Translations under genes and position numbers: made by a program | Notes under the pieces: generated by a model | The model's database searches: none | Seen by the model: the letters and a program-made list of their open reading frames with translations, nothing else | What the model was told of the DNA's origin: nothing | Source of the DNA: Opitutaceae bacterium | GTDB lineage: Bacteria > Verrucomicrobiota > Verrucomicrobiia > Opitutales > Opitutaceae | Assembly (NCBI GenBank): GCA_041395105.1 | Contig: JAWLBB010000005.1 | Location: 62,001-126,000 of the forward strand | DNA: 64,000 bases | Reading direction: 5' to 3' | Part shown: piece by piece, positions 36,302-43,656 of the stretch | Layout: every line of letters begins with the position of its first letter | Numbering within the stretch: the stretch's first letter is position 1

Positions 36302-36731
36302 CCCCAGGCCGCCTCGCGCACGCTCGTTCAAAGAGCGGGACGCCCCGCCCGGACCGGTCGTTGACCTCGACCCGGTGGTCGAAGCGACCGACTATTCCCA
36401 GGCCTACTCGGAAAGCCGGTTCAAGTCCAAGATGGCCCGCTACGCCCTGACCGCCGGCCAGGCCCTGGCCGAGAAGGCCCTCACCCTCTTCTACGTGCTC
36501 CGCGATCCCGACACCCCGGCCCGGGCCAAGGTCATCATCATCGGCGCCCTCGGCTATTTCATCGTCCCGCTCGATGCCATCCCCGACCTCATCCCCGGGG
36601 CCGGCTTCAGCGACGACCTCGGCGCTCTCGCCGTCGCCCTCACCCTCATCGCCGCCCACGTCAAACCCGAGCACACCGAACGGGCCCACCGGGCCGCGGT
36701 CCGCATCTTCCACCCGCGGAAGAAGGGGTGA
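36288..36731 (+). CDS. YkvA-family (DUF1232) membrane protein
   Basis: A 147-aa protein; the ATG at 36288 overlaps the dehydrogenase stop by 14 nt. Residues ~63-130 are the DUF1232 domain (TPARAKVIIIGALGYFIVPLDAIPDLIPG, then GFSDDLGALAVALTLI), which usually forms two membrane helices with a conserved PxDxIPD loop. Function is unknown in the family. The N-terminal ~50 residues are polar and family-variable. Confidence 0.85.
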   Translation: MSSTDPRPPRARSFKERDAPPGPVVDLDPVVEATDYSQAYSESRFKSKMARYALTAGQALAEKALTLFYVLRDPDTPARAKVIIIGALGYFIVPLDAIPDLIPGAGFSDDLGALAVALTLIAAHVKPEHTERAHRAAVRIFHPRKKG

Positions 36732-36744
36732 GAAGATTCCCCGG

Positions 36745-36978
36745 AAAGAATACGTAGTTGGCTAGAATGGTGCTTAGTTAACCCAAGGGTGCTTGTCGTT
36801 GTTTTGTCTCGGACAATCGTTGCGGCTGGCCGGGGACGTCCAGCCCTACCACGGATGCTCTGATTTCAGTTGGCAGGGCGAGGGCCTCCGGACCCGCCGT
36901 CGAAGAGCAGTCAACACCCCGTTGGCTGATCCGACTCTTTCGCCAACCAAGCGCCACTCTAGTTTCCTACGTATTCTT
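36745..36978. repeat. MITE-like element with 37-39-bp imperfect terminal inverted repeats
   Basis: The left arm 36745-36783 begins AAAGAATACGTAG and continues with GCTAGAATGGTGCTTAG. The right arm 36942-36978, reverse-complemented, begins AAAGAATACGTAG and continues with ACTAGAGTGGCGCTTGG. About 160 bp lie between, including a copy of the GGCTGG/CCAGCC hairpin and GGGCGAGGGCCTCCGGACCC motif also found at 31706-31857. It has no coding frame. Confidence 0.7.
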
Positions 36979-36988
36979 TTCCCTATCA

Positions 36989-37018
36989 AAACCATACGTA
37001 GCAGACTACGTTTGGTTT
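36989..37018. repeat. hairpin with TACGTAG-type arms
   Basis: AAACCATACGTAG, loop CAGA, then CTACGTTTGGTTT: 12 of 13 bases pair. It repeats the ACGTAG motif of the neighbouring inverted-repeat arms. It could be a further nested element or a terminator without a U-tract. Confidence 0.6.
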
Positions 37019-37137
37019 CAAAACAGACGGAACGGACAGGCAGCCGACGCCTATCTTCGGGATTGCCTCGCGGCCCACTCCCGCCATCATCGCCGTCGTT
37101 TCACTCGCTCCAACCCCGCCCTGAAAGACCGATCGTG

Positions 37138-37671
37138 ATGAAAAAATACCTGCTGGCACCCTTCCTTGGCGCCCTTGCCATGTTCATCTGGGGATTCGTC
37201 TATTACGGAATCTCCGGGATCCCCTACCAGGCCCTCCAACCCGCCCGGGACGTCGGACCGGCCCTCGACAAGCTGTTTCCCACCTCCGGCACCTACATCA
37301 TTCCCGACCCGCGGACCGAAGAACCCGCCCTGTCCCGGCAACTCGAGGCCGGACCCTTCGCCACCGTCCACATCACCAAGGGCGCCATGCCGGCCATGGA
37401 TCCGGTGGTCATGGTGAGCGGTTTCGTCCTCGAATTCGTCTCCTGCCTGCTCCTCGTCATCCTCCTCGGCCTCACCCGGATCGGTGGCTACCCGGACCGG
37501 GTCATCTTCGTCATCGTTGCCGGGGTTCTCATGGCTTTCTTCGCCCATGGCGGCCAGGCCGTCTGGTGGCACCAGGATTGGAACTGGCAACTTCGCACCA
37601 TCATTCACGACGTGGTCGCCTTCGGGTTGGCCGGGGCGGTCATCGCCGGATTCATCAAGTCCGGCAAATAG
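37138..37671 (+). CDS. hypothetical membrane protein, 177 aa
   Basis: An N-terminal helix (MKKYLLAPFLGALAMFIWGFVYYG) precedes a ~80-residue extracytoplasmic segment (FPTSGTYIIPDPRTEEP...). Three more membrane helices follow (VVMVSGFVLEFVSCLLLVILLG, VIFVIVAGVLMAFF, IIHDVVAFGLAGAVIAGF). No family recognised. The ATG at 37138 is the start that gives a clean membrane protein; the upstream frame runs through the repeat region. It is monocistronic. Confidence 0.7.
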   Translation: MKKYLLAPFLGALAMFIWGFVYYGISGIPYQALQPARDVGPALDKLFPTSGTYIIPDPRTEEPALSRQLEAGPFATVHITKGAMPAMDPVVMVSGFVLEFVSCLLLVILLGLTRIGGYPDRVIFVIVAGVLMAFFAHGGQAVWWHQDWNWQLRTIIHDVVAFGLAGAVIAGFIKSGK

Positions 37672-37778
37672 GTCGGGCCGCCGCACCCACCGGCAGCCCC
37701 GGTCGGACGGGGCTCCAAGTGTAATGTAATTCTGGATACGTCCGGTTTCGATTCGGTTCTTGCCTGGGCCGCCTTTCG

Positions 37779-38579
37779 ATGATCCGCTTGCGGGATGAAA
37801 GCCCGAACCGACCGATCAACCGGATGATGGACCGCGACTACTGGGAGAACGTCGCCGATTCCTACGACACCGAGATTTTCAGCGTCCTCGAACACGACTC
37901 CGACCAGTTGATCGGCCGGCGGATCGAGCGATTCGGCGACCCGGAGGCCGCCGCGGCCGACCTCGGTTGCGGAGTCGGCCATTTCATCCCGCTGCTGGCG
38001 GAGAATTTCGGACGGGTTCTGGCCTGTGATCTCTCGGCCCAATGCCTTGATCAGGCCCGGGAGCGCTACGCCGACCTTGCATCCGTCGACTATGCGCGGG
38101 TGGACCTGGCGGGGCGGCCGAATGCCAGACCCGATTTCGATTTCGCACTCTGTATCAACGTTCTGATCACAGAGGATCTTGCCGCGAGGTCCCGCGCCCT
38201 GCGCAACCTGTCCGGCTACCTCCGGGAGGGCGGCCATCTGATTCTCGTCGTCCCCTCCCTCGAATCCGCCCTCCTGACCAGCGCCCGGATCATCCAGTGG
38301 AATCTTCGCGACGGCCACGCACCCGCGGAGGCGGCTTGCCTGGGCCTTCCACGCCACGGTTCGGTCCGCCAGCTTCACCGCGGCAATCTGCCGATCGATG
38401 GAGTTCCGACCAAACACTACCTTCGCGAGGAGCTCGAATTCCTGCTTCCCGATCACGGATTCGAAATCGAGGAAATGGAAAAAATCCCCTATTCGTGGTC
38501 GACCGAATTCGACGACCCGCCCGCCTGGATGCAGCAACCGCATCCGTGGGACTGGATGGTGGTGGCCCGGCGGGAGTAG
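37779..38579 (+). CDS. class I SAM-dependent methyltransferase
   Basis: A 266-aa protein. Motif I is AAADLGCGVGHFIPLL; the acidic end of strand 2 is VLACDLSAQCLDQAR; a DFALCINVLI segment follows, then LREGGHLILVVPS. The N-terminal YWENVADSYDTEIFSV is typical of small-molecule methyltransferases. Initiation may instead be at 37824 (MMDRDYW). Substrate unknown. It converges with the lactonase-like gene (24 nt between stops). Confidence 0.87.
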   Translation: MIRLRDESPNRPINRMMDRDYWENVADSYDTEIFSVLEHDSDQLIGRRIERFGDPEAAAADLGCGVGHFIPLLAENFGRVLACDLSAQCLDQARERYADLASVDYARVDLAGRPNARPDFDFALCINVLITEDLAARSRALRNLSGYLREGGHLILVVPSLESALLTSARIIQWNLRDGHAPAEAACLGLPRHGSVRQLHRGNLPIDGVPTKHYLREELEFLLPDHGFEIEEMEKIPYSWSTEFDDPPAWMQQPHPWDWMVVARRE

Positions 38580-38603
38580 CCGGTTCCCGGGATCAGCCCC
38601 GGT

Positions 38604-39749
38604 CTATTCCGCGTCCCCGAACCTCACGCAAACCGGCCGGGGAACACTCACCTTCATGTCGGTCCGCATGAGGTGTCCTTCGTCGCCAATGCGGAAGACA
38701 ACAATCGAGTTGGAATTCTGATTGGCCGCAAAGAGGAAGCCCCCGGTCGGATCGATGGCGAAGTTCCGGGGATTCATCCCGCCGCTGGGGACATGACCCA
38801 TCGAACGCAATAAGCCGGTGCCCTGGTCGACGGCAAAGAGGGCGATGGAATCATGGCCCCGGTTCGAAGCGTAGAGGAACTTCCCGTTCGGATGCACCAG
38901 CACCTCGGCACCGGAACGCTCGCCCTCCCAACCGCCAGGGAGCATGTCGATGGTCTGAATCGGTTCCATCCCGCCGGTCGACGCCTGATAGGAAAACACC
39001 GTCAGGTTTCCGGCCATCTCATTGAGGACGTAAACACGAGCCCCATCCCGGCTGAAAGCCAGGTGGCGCGGACCGGAGCCCGGTTCAACCTGCGAGAATG
39101 GTGGAAAATTCGGGATGAGGCGGCCGTCCTCGGGGTCAAACCAATAGATCATGACCTTGTCCAGACCCAGGTCGGCGACCAGGGCCCGCCGTCCATCCGG
39201 AGTCAGGTTGATGGAATGGGCGTGGGGGCTGCTCTGCCGGACGGGATCCGCGCTGCGACCCGTGTGTTTGAGGTTCGCCCCGCTTTCCCCCAGCCGACCG
39301 TCCGCCTCAATCTCGAGGGTGGCCACGCTCCCGTCGCCGTAGTTGGCCACCAGCACCCAGCGGCCACCTGGATCCACCACGAGATGACACGGGCCAAACC
39401 CTCCCGAAGACCGCTGATTGAGCCGGGCCAATCCGCCGGTCATTCCATCGATGGCGAAGGCGACGACCTGATTCGCATCGGGCTCTCCCGTTTCGCCGAC
39501 CGCATAGAGGTAACGCCCGTTCGGGTGAACCGCCACAAACGCGGGATTGGCACACCTCCCGACCTGACCGGTCAGTTCGAGGGTCTCCGCCGAGGGATCA
39601 AAGCGCAGAACATGGACGCCGCCCTCCGGGTCGTCCCCGGTGTAGGTACCGACGAAAACAAAAAACGCACCTGCGGCCGCATGACCCATAAGCACCGAGA
39701 TTAGGGAGAGCAAAACGAAAAAGACGAGTCTCGAACCAGGAATGGTCAA
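38604..39749 (-). CDS. secreted lactonase-family beta-propeller (Pgl/YbhE-like)
   Basis: A 381-aa protein with a signal peptide (MTIPGSRLVFFVLLSLISVLMGHAAA) and a seven-bladed propeller of the 6-phosphogluconolactonase YbhE type: FVFVGTYTGDDPEGG, AVHPNGRYLYAVGE, GPCHLVVDPGGRWVLVANYG, GPRHLAFSRDGARVYVLNEMAG, VLVHPNGKFLYASNRGHDSIA and the C-terminal GGFLFAANQNSNSIVVF. Export makes a true role in the pentose phosphate pathway unlikely; it may hydrolyse an extracytoplasmic lactone. It is 6 nt downstream of the aminotransferase gene, hence co-transcribed. Confidence 0.88.
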   Translation of the reverse strand: MTIPGSRLVFFVLLSLISVLMGHAAAGAFFVFVGTYTGDDPEGGVHVLRFDPSAETLELTGQVGRCANPAFVAVHPNGRYLYAVGETGEPDANQVVAFAIDGMTGGLARLNQRSSGGFGPCHLVVDPGGRWVLVANYGDGSVATLEIEADGRLGESGANLKHTGRSADPVRQSSPHAHSINLTPDGRRALVADLGLDKVMIYWFDPEDGRLIPNFPPFSQVEPGSGPRHLAFSRDGARVYVLNEMAGNLTVFSYQASTGGMEPIQTIDMLPGGWEGERSGAEVLVHPNGKFLYASNRGHDSIALFAVDQGTGLLRSMGHVPSGGMNPRNFAIDPTGGFLFAANQNSNSIVVFRIGDEGHLMRTDMKVSVPRPVCVRFGDAE

Positions 39750-39755
39750 ACCAAA

Positions 39756-40868
39756 TCAGAGTTGACGCTTGAGCGCGGTCACGAGCCGGTCAACCACCTC
39801 GGGTCGGGCGTTCCCGCCCATCAGGCCGATTCGCCAAATCTTCCCGGCAAGCGGCCCCAGGCCACCTCCAACCTCAATGTCATCCTCCTTGAGCAGGCGA
39901 CCGCGCACGGCCGCCTCATCCAGCCCATCCGGCAATCGCAGAGTGGTCAGCGGATGCAATCGGCAGGAGGCCTCAACCAAGGGCTCGAACCCGAGCGGCT
40001 TCATCTGGCCGATCAGGTACTCCGCCGCCGCCCGATGCCGCTGCCATCGGGCCTCAAGCCCTTCCTCGAGAATCAACCGAAGCGCCTCATTCAGGGCGTA
40101 GACCATGTTGACCGGAGCCGTATGGTGGTAGGCTCGGGCGCCGCCGCGGCCGGTGCCGACATAAGCCAGCAATTCCTTCAGGTTGAGGTAGAAACTGGGG
40201 ACAGGCGACCGCCGGTTCTCAAACGACTTCACCGCACGGTCCGAAACGGTCACCGGCGACAGCCCCGGAGGACAACCCAGACACTTCTGGGTGCCGGAAA
40301 ACGCGAGATCCACTCCCCATAAGTCAATCTCCACCGGCATGCCGGAAAGCGAAGTCACGCAATCGATGGAAAAGAGAGCTCCCCGCTGATGCGCGAAGTC
40401 CGCCATCCCGGCCATGTCCTGATAGACCCCGGTCGAAGTCTCGCCACTGACGACATGAACCAGCTTGGGACGGACTTCGTCGATGGCGGCAAAGAGAACA
40501 TCGCGGTCGACCGGCTTGCCCCATTCGAAAGGCACGCGGCGGGTCTCCACCCCCATGTTCTCGGTCAGGTTGGCCATCCGCATGCCAAAGACACCGTGCA
40601 CCGCCACCACCGCCCGGTCGCCCGGCTCAAGAAAATTGACCGCGATGAACTCCATTCCGGCACTACCGGTCCCGGAGACCGCAAAAGTCACCGGATTCGT
40701 GGTCCGCATGATCCGGCGCAGCTGGTCCTTGGTCTCATCCATGATCGCGATGAAATCGGGATCAAGATGTCCGAGCGTCGGCTGGGCCAGCGCCTTGAGC
40801 ACGCTGGGCGCCGGATTGCAGGGACCGGGGCCGAGAAGAAGCTTCTCGCGAATCGGAATGTGGCTCAT
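39756..40868 (-). CDS. class V aminotransferase (alanine/serine-glyoxylate type)
   Basis: A 370-aa PLP enzyme. MLLGPGP-type N-terminus (LLLGPGPCNPAPSVLKAL), SGTGSAGMEF phosphate-cup motif, HVVSGETSTGVYQDM, FSIDCVTSLSGMPVEID with the ring-contacting Asp, and the Schiff-base Lys195 in FSGTQKCLGCPPGL. It fits alanine-glyoxylate, serine-glyoxylate or serine-pyruvate transaminases used in glyoxylate detoxification or serine-type metabolism. The lactonase-like gene follows 6 nt downstream. Confidence 0.92.
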   Translation of the reverse strand: MSHIPIREKLLLGPGPCNPAPSVLKALAQPTLGHLDPDFIAIMDETKDQLRRIMRTTNPVTFAVSGTGSAGMEFIAVNFLEPGDRAVVAVHGVFGMRMANLTENMGVETRRVPFEWGKPVDRDVLFAAIDEVRPKLVHVVSGETSTGVYQDMAGMADFAHQRGALFSIDCVTSLSGMPVEIDLWGVDLAFSGTQKCLGCPPGLSPVTVSDRAVKSFENRRSPVPSFYLNLKELLAYVGTGRGGARAYHHTAPVNMVYALNEALRLILEEGLEARWQRHRAAAEYLIGQMKPLGFEPLVEASCRLHPLTTLRLPDGLDEAAVRGRLLKEDDIEVGGGLGPLAGKIWRIGLMGGNARPEVVDRLVTALKRQL

Positions 40869-40943
40869 GAGTCAATGAGATGACCGCATCTCAACGGGTC
40901 AAACGTGAAAGACAGCGATCTGCCGCCTCGTCCGTTCCGAGGG

Positions 40944-41627
40944 TCACCCCTTCTTCAGGACCATCAGGATCTCATGGCTGTCCGCTTCGGCCGGATGACA
41001 GTCCATCACCGTCCAATCCAGTCCGAGCCGTCTGATGGTTTCCCTGACAAATGCCTCAAATGTGACACTGTTCCAGACATGGGCATGCTCCCGCCGACGA
41101 CGGCAATGGGCGATATCGTCGGCAATCCTCCGATCAGGGTCCTCAAAGACATGTTTGCCGACATGCCGAAGAAAGTCCATGTAGTGCTCATCCGAGACCG
41201 TTTCCACTCCCTCCTCATATTCCGCCCAGAGGTGATCAAAGGAGGTCAGCGCCCTCTCCCGGTCGTAGGTATACCTCATGTCCGGCGCGGCGATGACCGC
41301 AAGTCCTCCCGGTCGACAGATGAAGTGAATGTCCTCCAGCATGGCCACCGGATTGGCCACATGTTCGATCACATGATTGGCGATGACAAAATCCACGCTC
41401 GCCGAGCCCACTTTTCTCAGGTCCCTCCGGTCAAGATCACCAACATGGTCGACCTGAACCAGGCGGCTATGGTCCAGTTCCGGGAACGCAGCGATCGCAC
41501 TCTCTCTGTCCATCGCATCGAAATACCTGACCGTGGCTCCGGCCGGAACCGGGGTCGCTTCATGCAGAGCCCCTATCTCCAGCCCCGACCCGACCAGCCG
41601 GGCACACGCTGCCTTCCGGTATTTCAT
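40944..41627 (-). CDS. SAM-dependent methyltransferase-like protein
   Basis: A 227-aa protein. GLEIGALHEATPVPAGATVRYFDA replaces the usual GxGxG loop. VDFVIANHVIEHVANPVAMLEDIHFICRPGG is the clear post-motif I segment of type 11 methyltransferases. Such proteins often sit in surface-glycan or O-antigen loci. No partner genes are near. The start could not be supported by a ribosome binding site. Confidence 0.82.
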   Translation of the reverse strand: MKYRKAACARLVGSGLEIGALHEATPVPAGATVRYFDAMDRESAIAAFPELDHSRLVQVDHVGDLDRRDLRKVGSASVDFVIANHVIEHVANPVAMLEDIHFICRPGGLAVIAAPDMRYTYDRERALTSFDHLWAEYEEGVETVSDEHYMDFLRHVGKHVFEDPDRRIADDIAHCRRRREHAHVWNSVTFEAFVRETIRRLGLDWTVMDCHPAEADSHEILMVLKKG

Positions 41628-41716
41628 AACTGGGGCCCACTATTCGCGGAGAGGGACAGGGCGCAAGACCTCAGGACGATCGGTCACGAATCCCGGGGCC
41701 CGCCGGATTCCACCGT

Positions 41717-42922
41717 TCAGGCCACCGCCGGAACCCCCGTCTCCGACACCGCAGCCTTCTCCGGTCTGACCCACTGGCTCACGATCAACGAGACGAAGGC
41801 CAGGGCCGCCCCGGCATAGAATATCACCTCGTATCCGAAATAGTACCAGACAAACCCGCCGACCAGAGGAGCGGTCACCGCAGCCGCGTGGTTCATGGTG
41901 ACCCCCATCGAGAGGGTCGGCTTGAGATCCTCGCTTGGGGCAATCTTGTAGAGGTAGGTCGTCAGGGCGATGCCTCCAAAAAAGATGACATTGTCGAGGC
42001 AATAGAGCACATAGAGGGTCGGACGGTGGGTGACGGTCGCGTAGCCCGTAAAAACCAGGATCAGTCCGAGGTAACTCCAGCTGAGCATCCGCCTCTCCCC
42101 AAACCGATCAACCCAACGTCCGACCGTCGGCCCGGTCAGGGTGACCAGGATCTGGTTGATCAGAACCAGGACCATCGTCGTGGTGATCGGCATGCCGTGC
42201 ACCTTGACCAGGGCAAAGATGGCGAAGGTGATGAACATCTGCTTGCGGCACCCCTGCAGGAACTGGAGCAGGTAGTAGACGGTATAACGGCGTCGGAAAA
42301 CAAAGGACTTTTCGCCGGTCACCCGGCGGCGTGAGGCGAAGAAGATGGTCAACCCACCCACCATGGTGACCCCTCCGGCCATGATGAAGAGTCCGTTGTA
42401 GCCGATGAAGCGGTAGAACCCCAGACAAAGCCCGATGGCCAGGAGCCACCCTACGCTGGCCACCGCCCGCAGTTGCCCCAGCCACCTCCCCTTGGTCTGC
42501 CCGGGGGAGAATTGCAGGGCCATCGACTGCTCGAGCGGTATCCACGCGTGGAAGCCGATACTCCAGATGACCGAAAAGATCGCCAGGGAATAGACATTGT
42601 CCACGACCGCATACGCCATCAATCCTCCGCCCATCAGGATGAGGGACAACCCGGCGAAGAGCGGAGCGGCCAAACCCGCAAGGACTGCGATGATCAGCGC
42701 ATTGAGGAAGCCGGGGACTTCCCGCAGCGCCTCGATGACTCCAAGCTGGTCGGCTTCGATCTGCAGGCGATCGACAATGAAGTTGTTGAAGAGGGTCAAC
42801 TGGACCCCGAAAAACAGGCCGACCGAAAAGACGGCGACCGCCAATAGGGTAAAGTCCCTGTTCCACTGACGGATTGCCTCTATGGGTCGAGCCACTCCTC
42901 CATGCTCATCGGGCAGATCCAC
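41717..42922 (-). CDS. major facilitator superfamily transporter
   Basis: A 401-aa protein with about 12 hydrophobic helices (TLLAVAVFSVGLFFGVQLTLFNNF, LIIAVLAGLAAPLFAGLSLILMGGGLMAY, and so on). Motif A-like GRWVDRFGERRM occurs between helices 8 and 9. The EALREVPGFLNAL segment suggests the sugar/drug-efflux branch. The substrate is not predictable. It is divergent from the small membrane protein at 43030. Confidence 0.82.
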   Translation of the reverse strand: MDLPDEHGGVARPIEAIRQWNRDFTLLAVAVFSVGLFFGVQLTLFNNFIVDRLQIEADQLGVIEALREVPGFLNALIIAVLAGLAAPLFAGLSLILMGGGLMAYAVVDNVYSLAIFSVIWSIGFHAWIPLEQSMALQFSPGQTKGRWLGQLRAVASVGWLLAIGLCLGFYRFIGYNGLFIMAGGVTMVGGLTIFFASRRRVTGEKSFVFRRRYTVYYLLQFLQGCRKQMFITFAIFALVKVHGMPITTTMVLVLINQILVTLTGPTVGRWVDRFGERRMLSWSYLGLILVFTGYATVTHRPTLYVLYCLDNVIFFGGIALTTYLYKIAPSEDLKPTLSMGVTMNHAAAVTAPLVGGFVWYYFGYEVIFYAGAALAFVSLIVSQWVRPEKAAVSETGVPAVA

Positions 42923-43029
42923 CCAGGCAAGCAGCGAGTGGCCTACTCAATCTGGGGAAACCTCAATTCCACCTCTCAATCCCGGCGAACCTGAACCGAT
43001 TTTCAGACCAGGGGAGAATCCAAGAGACC

Positions 43030-43554
43030 GTGCGCCGCATCCATTACGCCATCCTGATCGGTCAGCTGCTGTCATTCGCACTGATCATCACCTTCATCTT
43101 CGCGGATGCCACTTTCGGGTTCGTCAACACCCTCGTCGGCGACGAACCCTCCGCCTTCTTCAACAGCCATACCGCCTCCGCCTGCCTCGTGGGCATCGTC
43201 GGTGCGGCCAGCATCTGGGTGAGTTATTTCTATATACGGAAATCCCAGACCATGCGCGACTGGATCGTTCTCTGCGCCTGGACCCAACGGGTGAAGTCCG
43301 GCAACCAATGGATCACGATATCCGAGTTCCTCTCCGACCACCTCGGCTACAATGTGTCTCACGGCATGTCCGAGGAGGTGGTCGAGGAATTGCGGACCGA
43401 GATCGATTCCAACTGGCGAAAACTGAAAACAGTCACCGACCAGGCGGAATCGGCCGAGACTGCGGCGGCCCCACCTGCCCCCAGGCCACCACCGGGCATG
43501 CCCCTGAAGCAACGTCCAAACCGGCGCCCGCCGGTTTTTCCCTCATCCACCTGA
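43030..43554 (+). CDS. hypothetical membrane protein, 174 aa
   Basis: Two N-terminal membrane helices (AILIGQLLSFALIITFIFA and ACLVGIVGAASIWVSYFYI) precede a soluble C-terminal domain (QRVKSGNQWITISEFLSDHLGYNVSHGMSEE...) and a Pro-rich tail. No family recognised. The GTG at 43030 is proposed as the start, since longer frames run back through the divergent MFS gene. A terminator hairpin overlaps the last codons, so the true C-terminus or the transcript end may lie inside the frame. Confidence 0.6.
   Translation: MRRIHYAILIGQLLSFALIITFIFADATFGFVNTLVGDEPSAFFNSHTASACLVGIVGAASIWVSYFYIRKSQTMRDWIVLCAWTQRVKSGNQWITISEFLSDHLGYNVSHGMSEEVVEELRTEIDSNWRKLKTVTDQAESAETAAAPPAPRPPPGMPLKQRPNRRPPVFPSST
43519..43539 (+). 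terminator. intrinsic terminator overlapping the end of a coding frame
   Basis: AACCGGCG and CGCCGGTT form a stem of up to 8 bp with a very small loop (7 bp if four loop bases are needed), followed by TTT. It lies 13-33 bases before the stop codon at 43552 of the frame it terminates. Confidence 0.6.
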
Positions 43555-43656
43555 GGGACGGTCCGGCGGATTTCGCGATTCCGGGGACAGCCGCTTCCCT
43601 GCCCGTCCCGGCGGCAGCGGCATTTCCAATCCGCCGGAAGCCTCACCGGCACGGAT

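Larger units (their letters stand above)
36732..37137. other. 406-bp intergenic region rich in palindromes
   Basis: It holds the inverted-repeat element 36745-36978 and a separate hairpin at 36989-37018. No gene is seen before the membrane protein at 37138. Confidence 0.6.

Noticed and set aside
38604..39749. 6-phosphogluconolactonase of the pentose phosphate pathway
   Set aside because: A signal peptide places it outside the cytoplasm; only the propeller family can be claimed.
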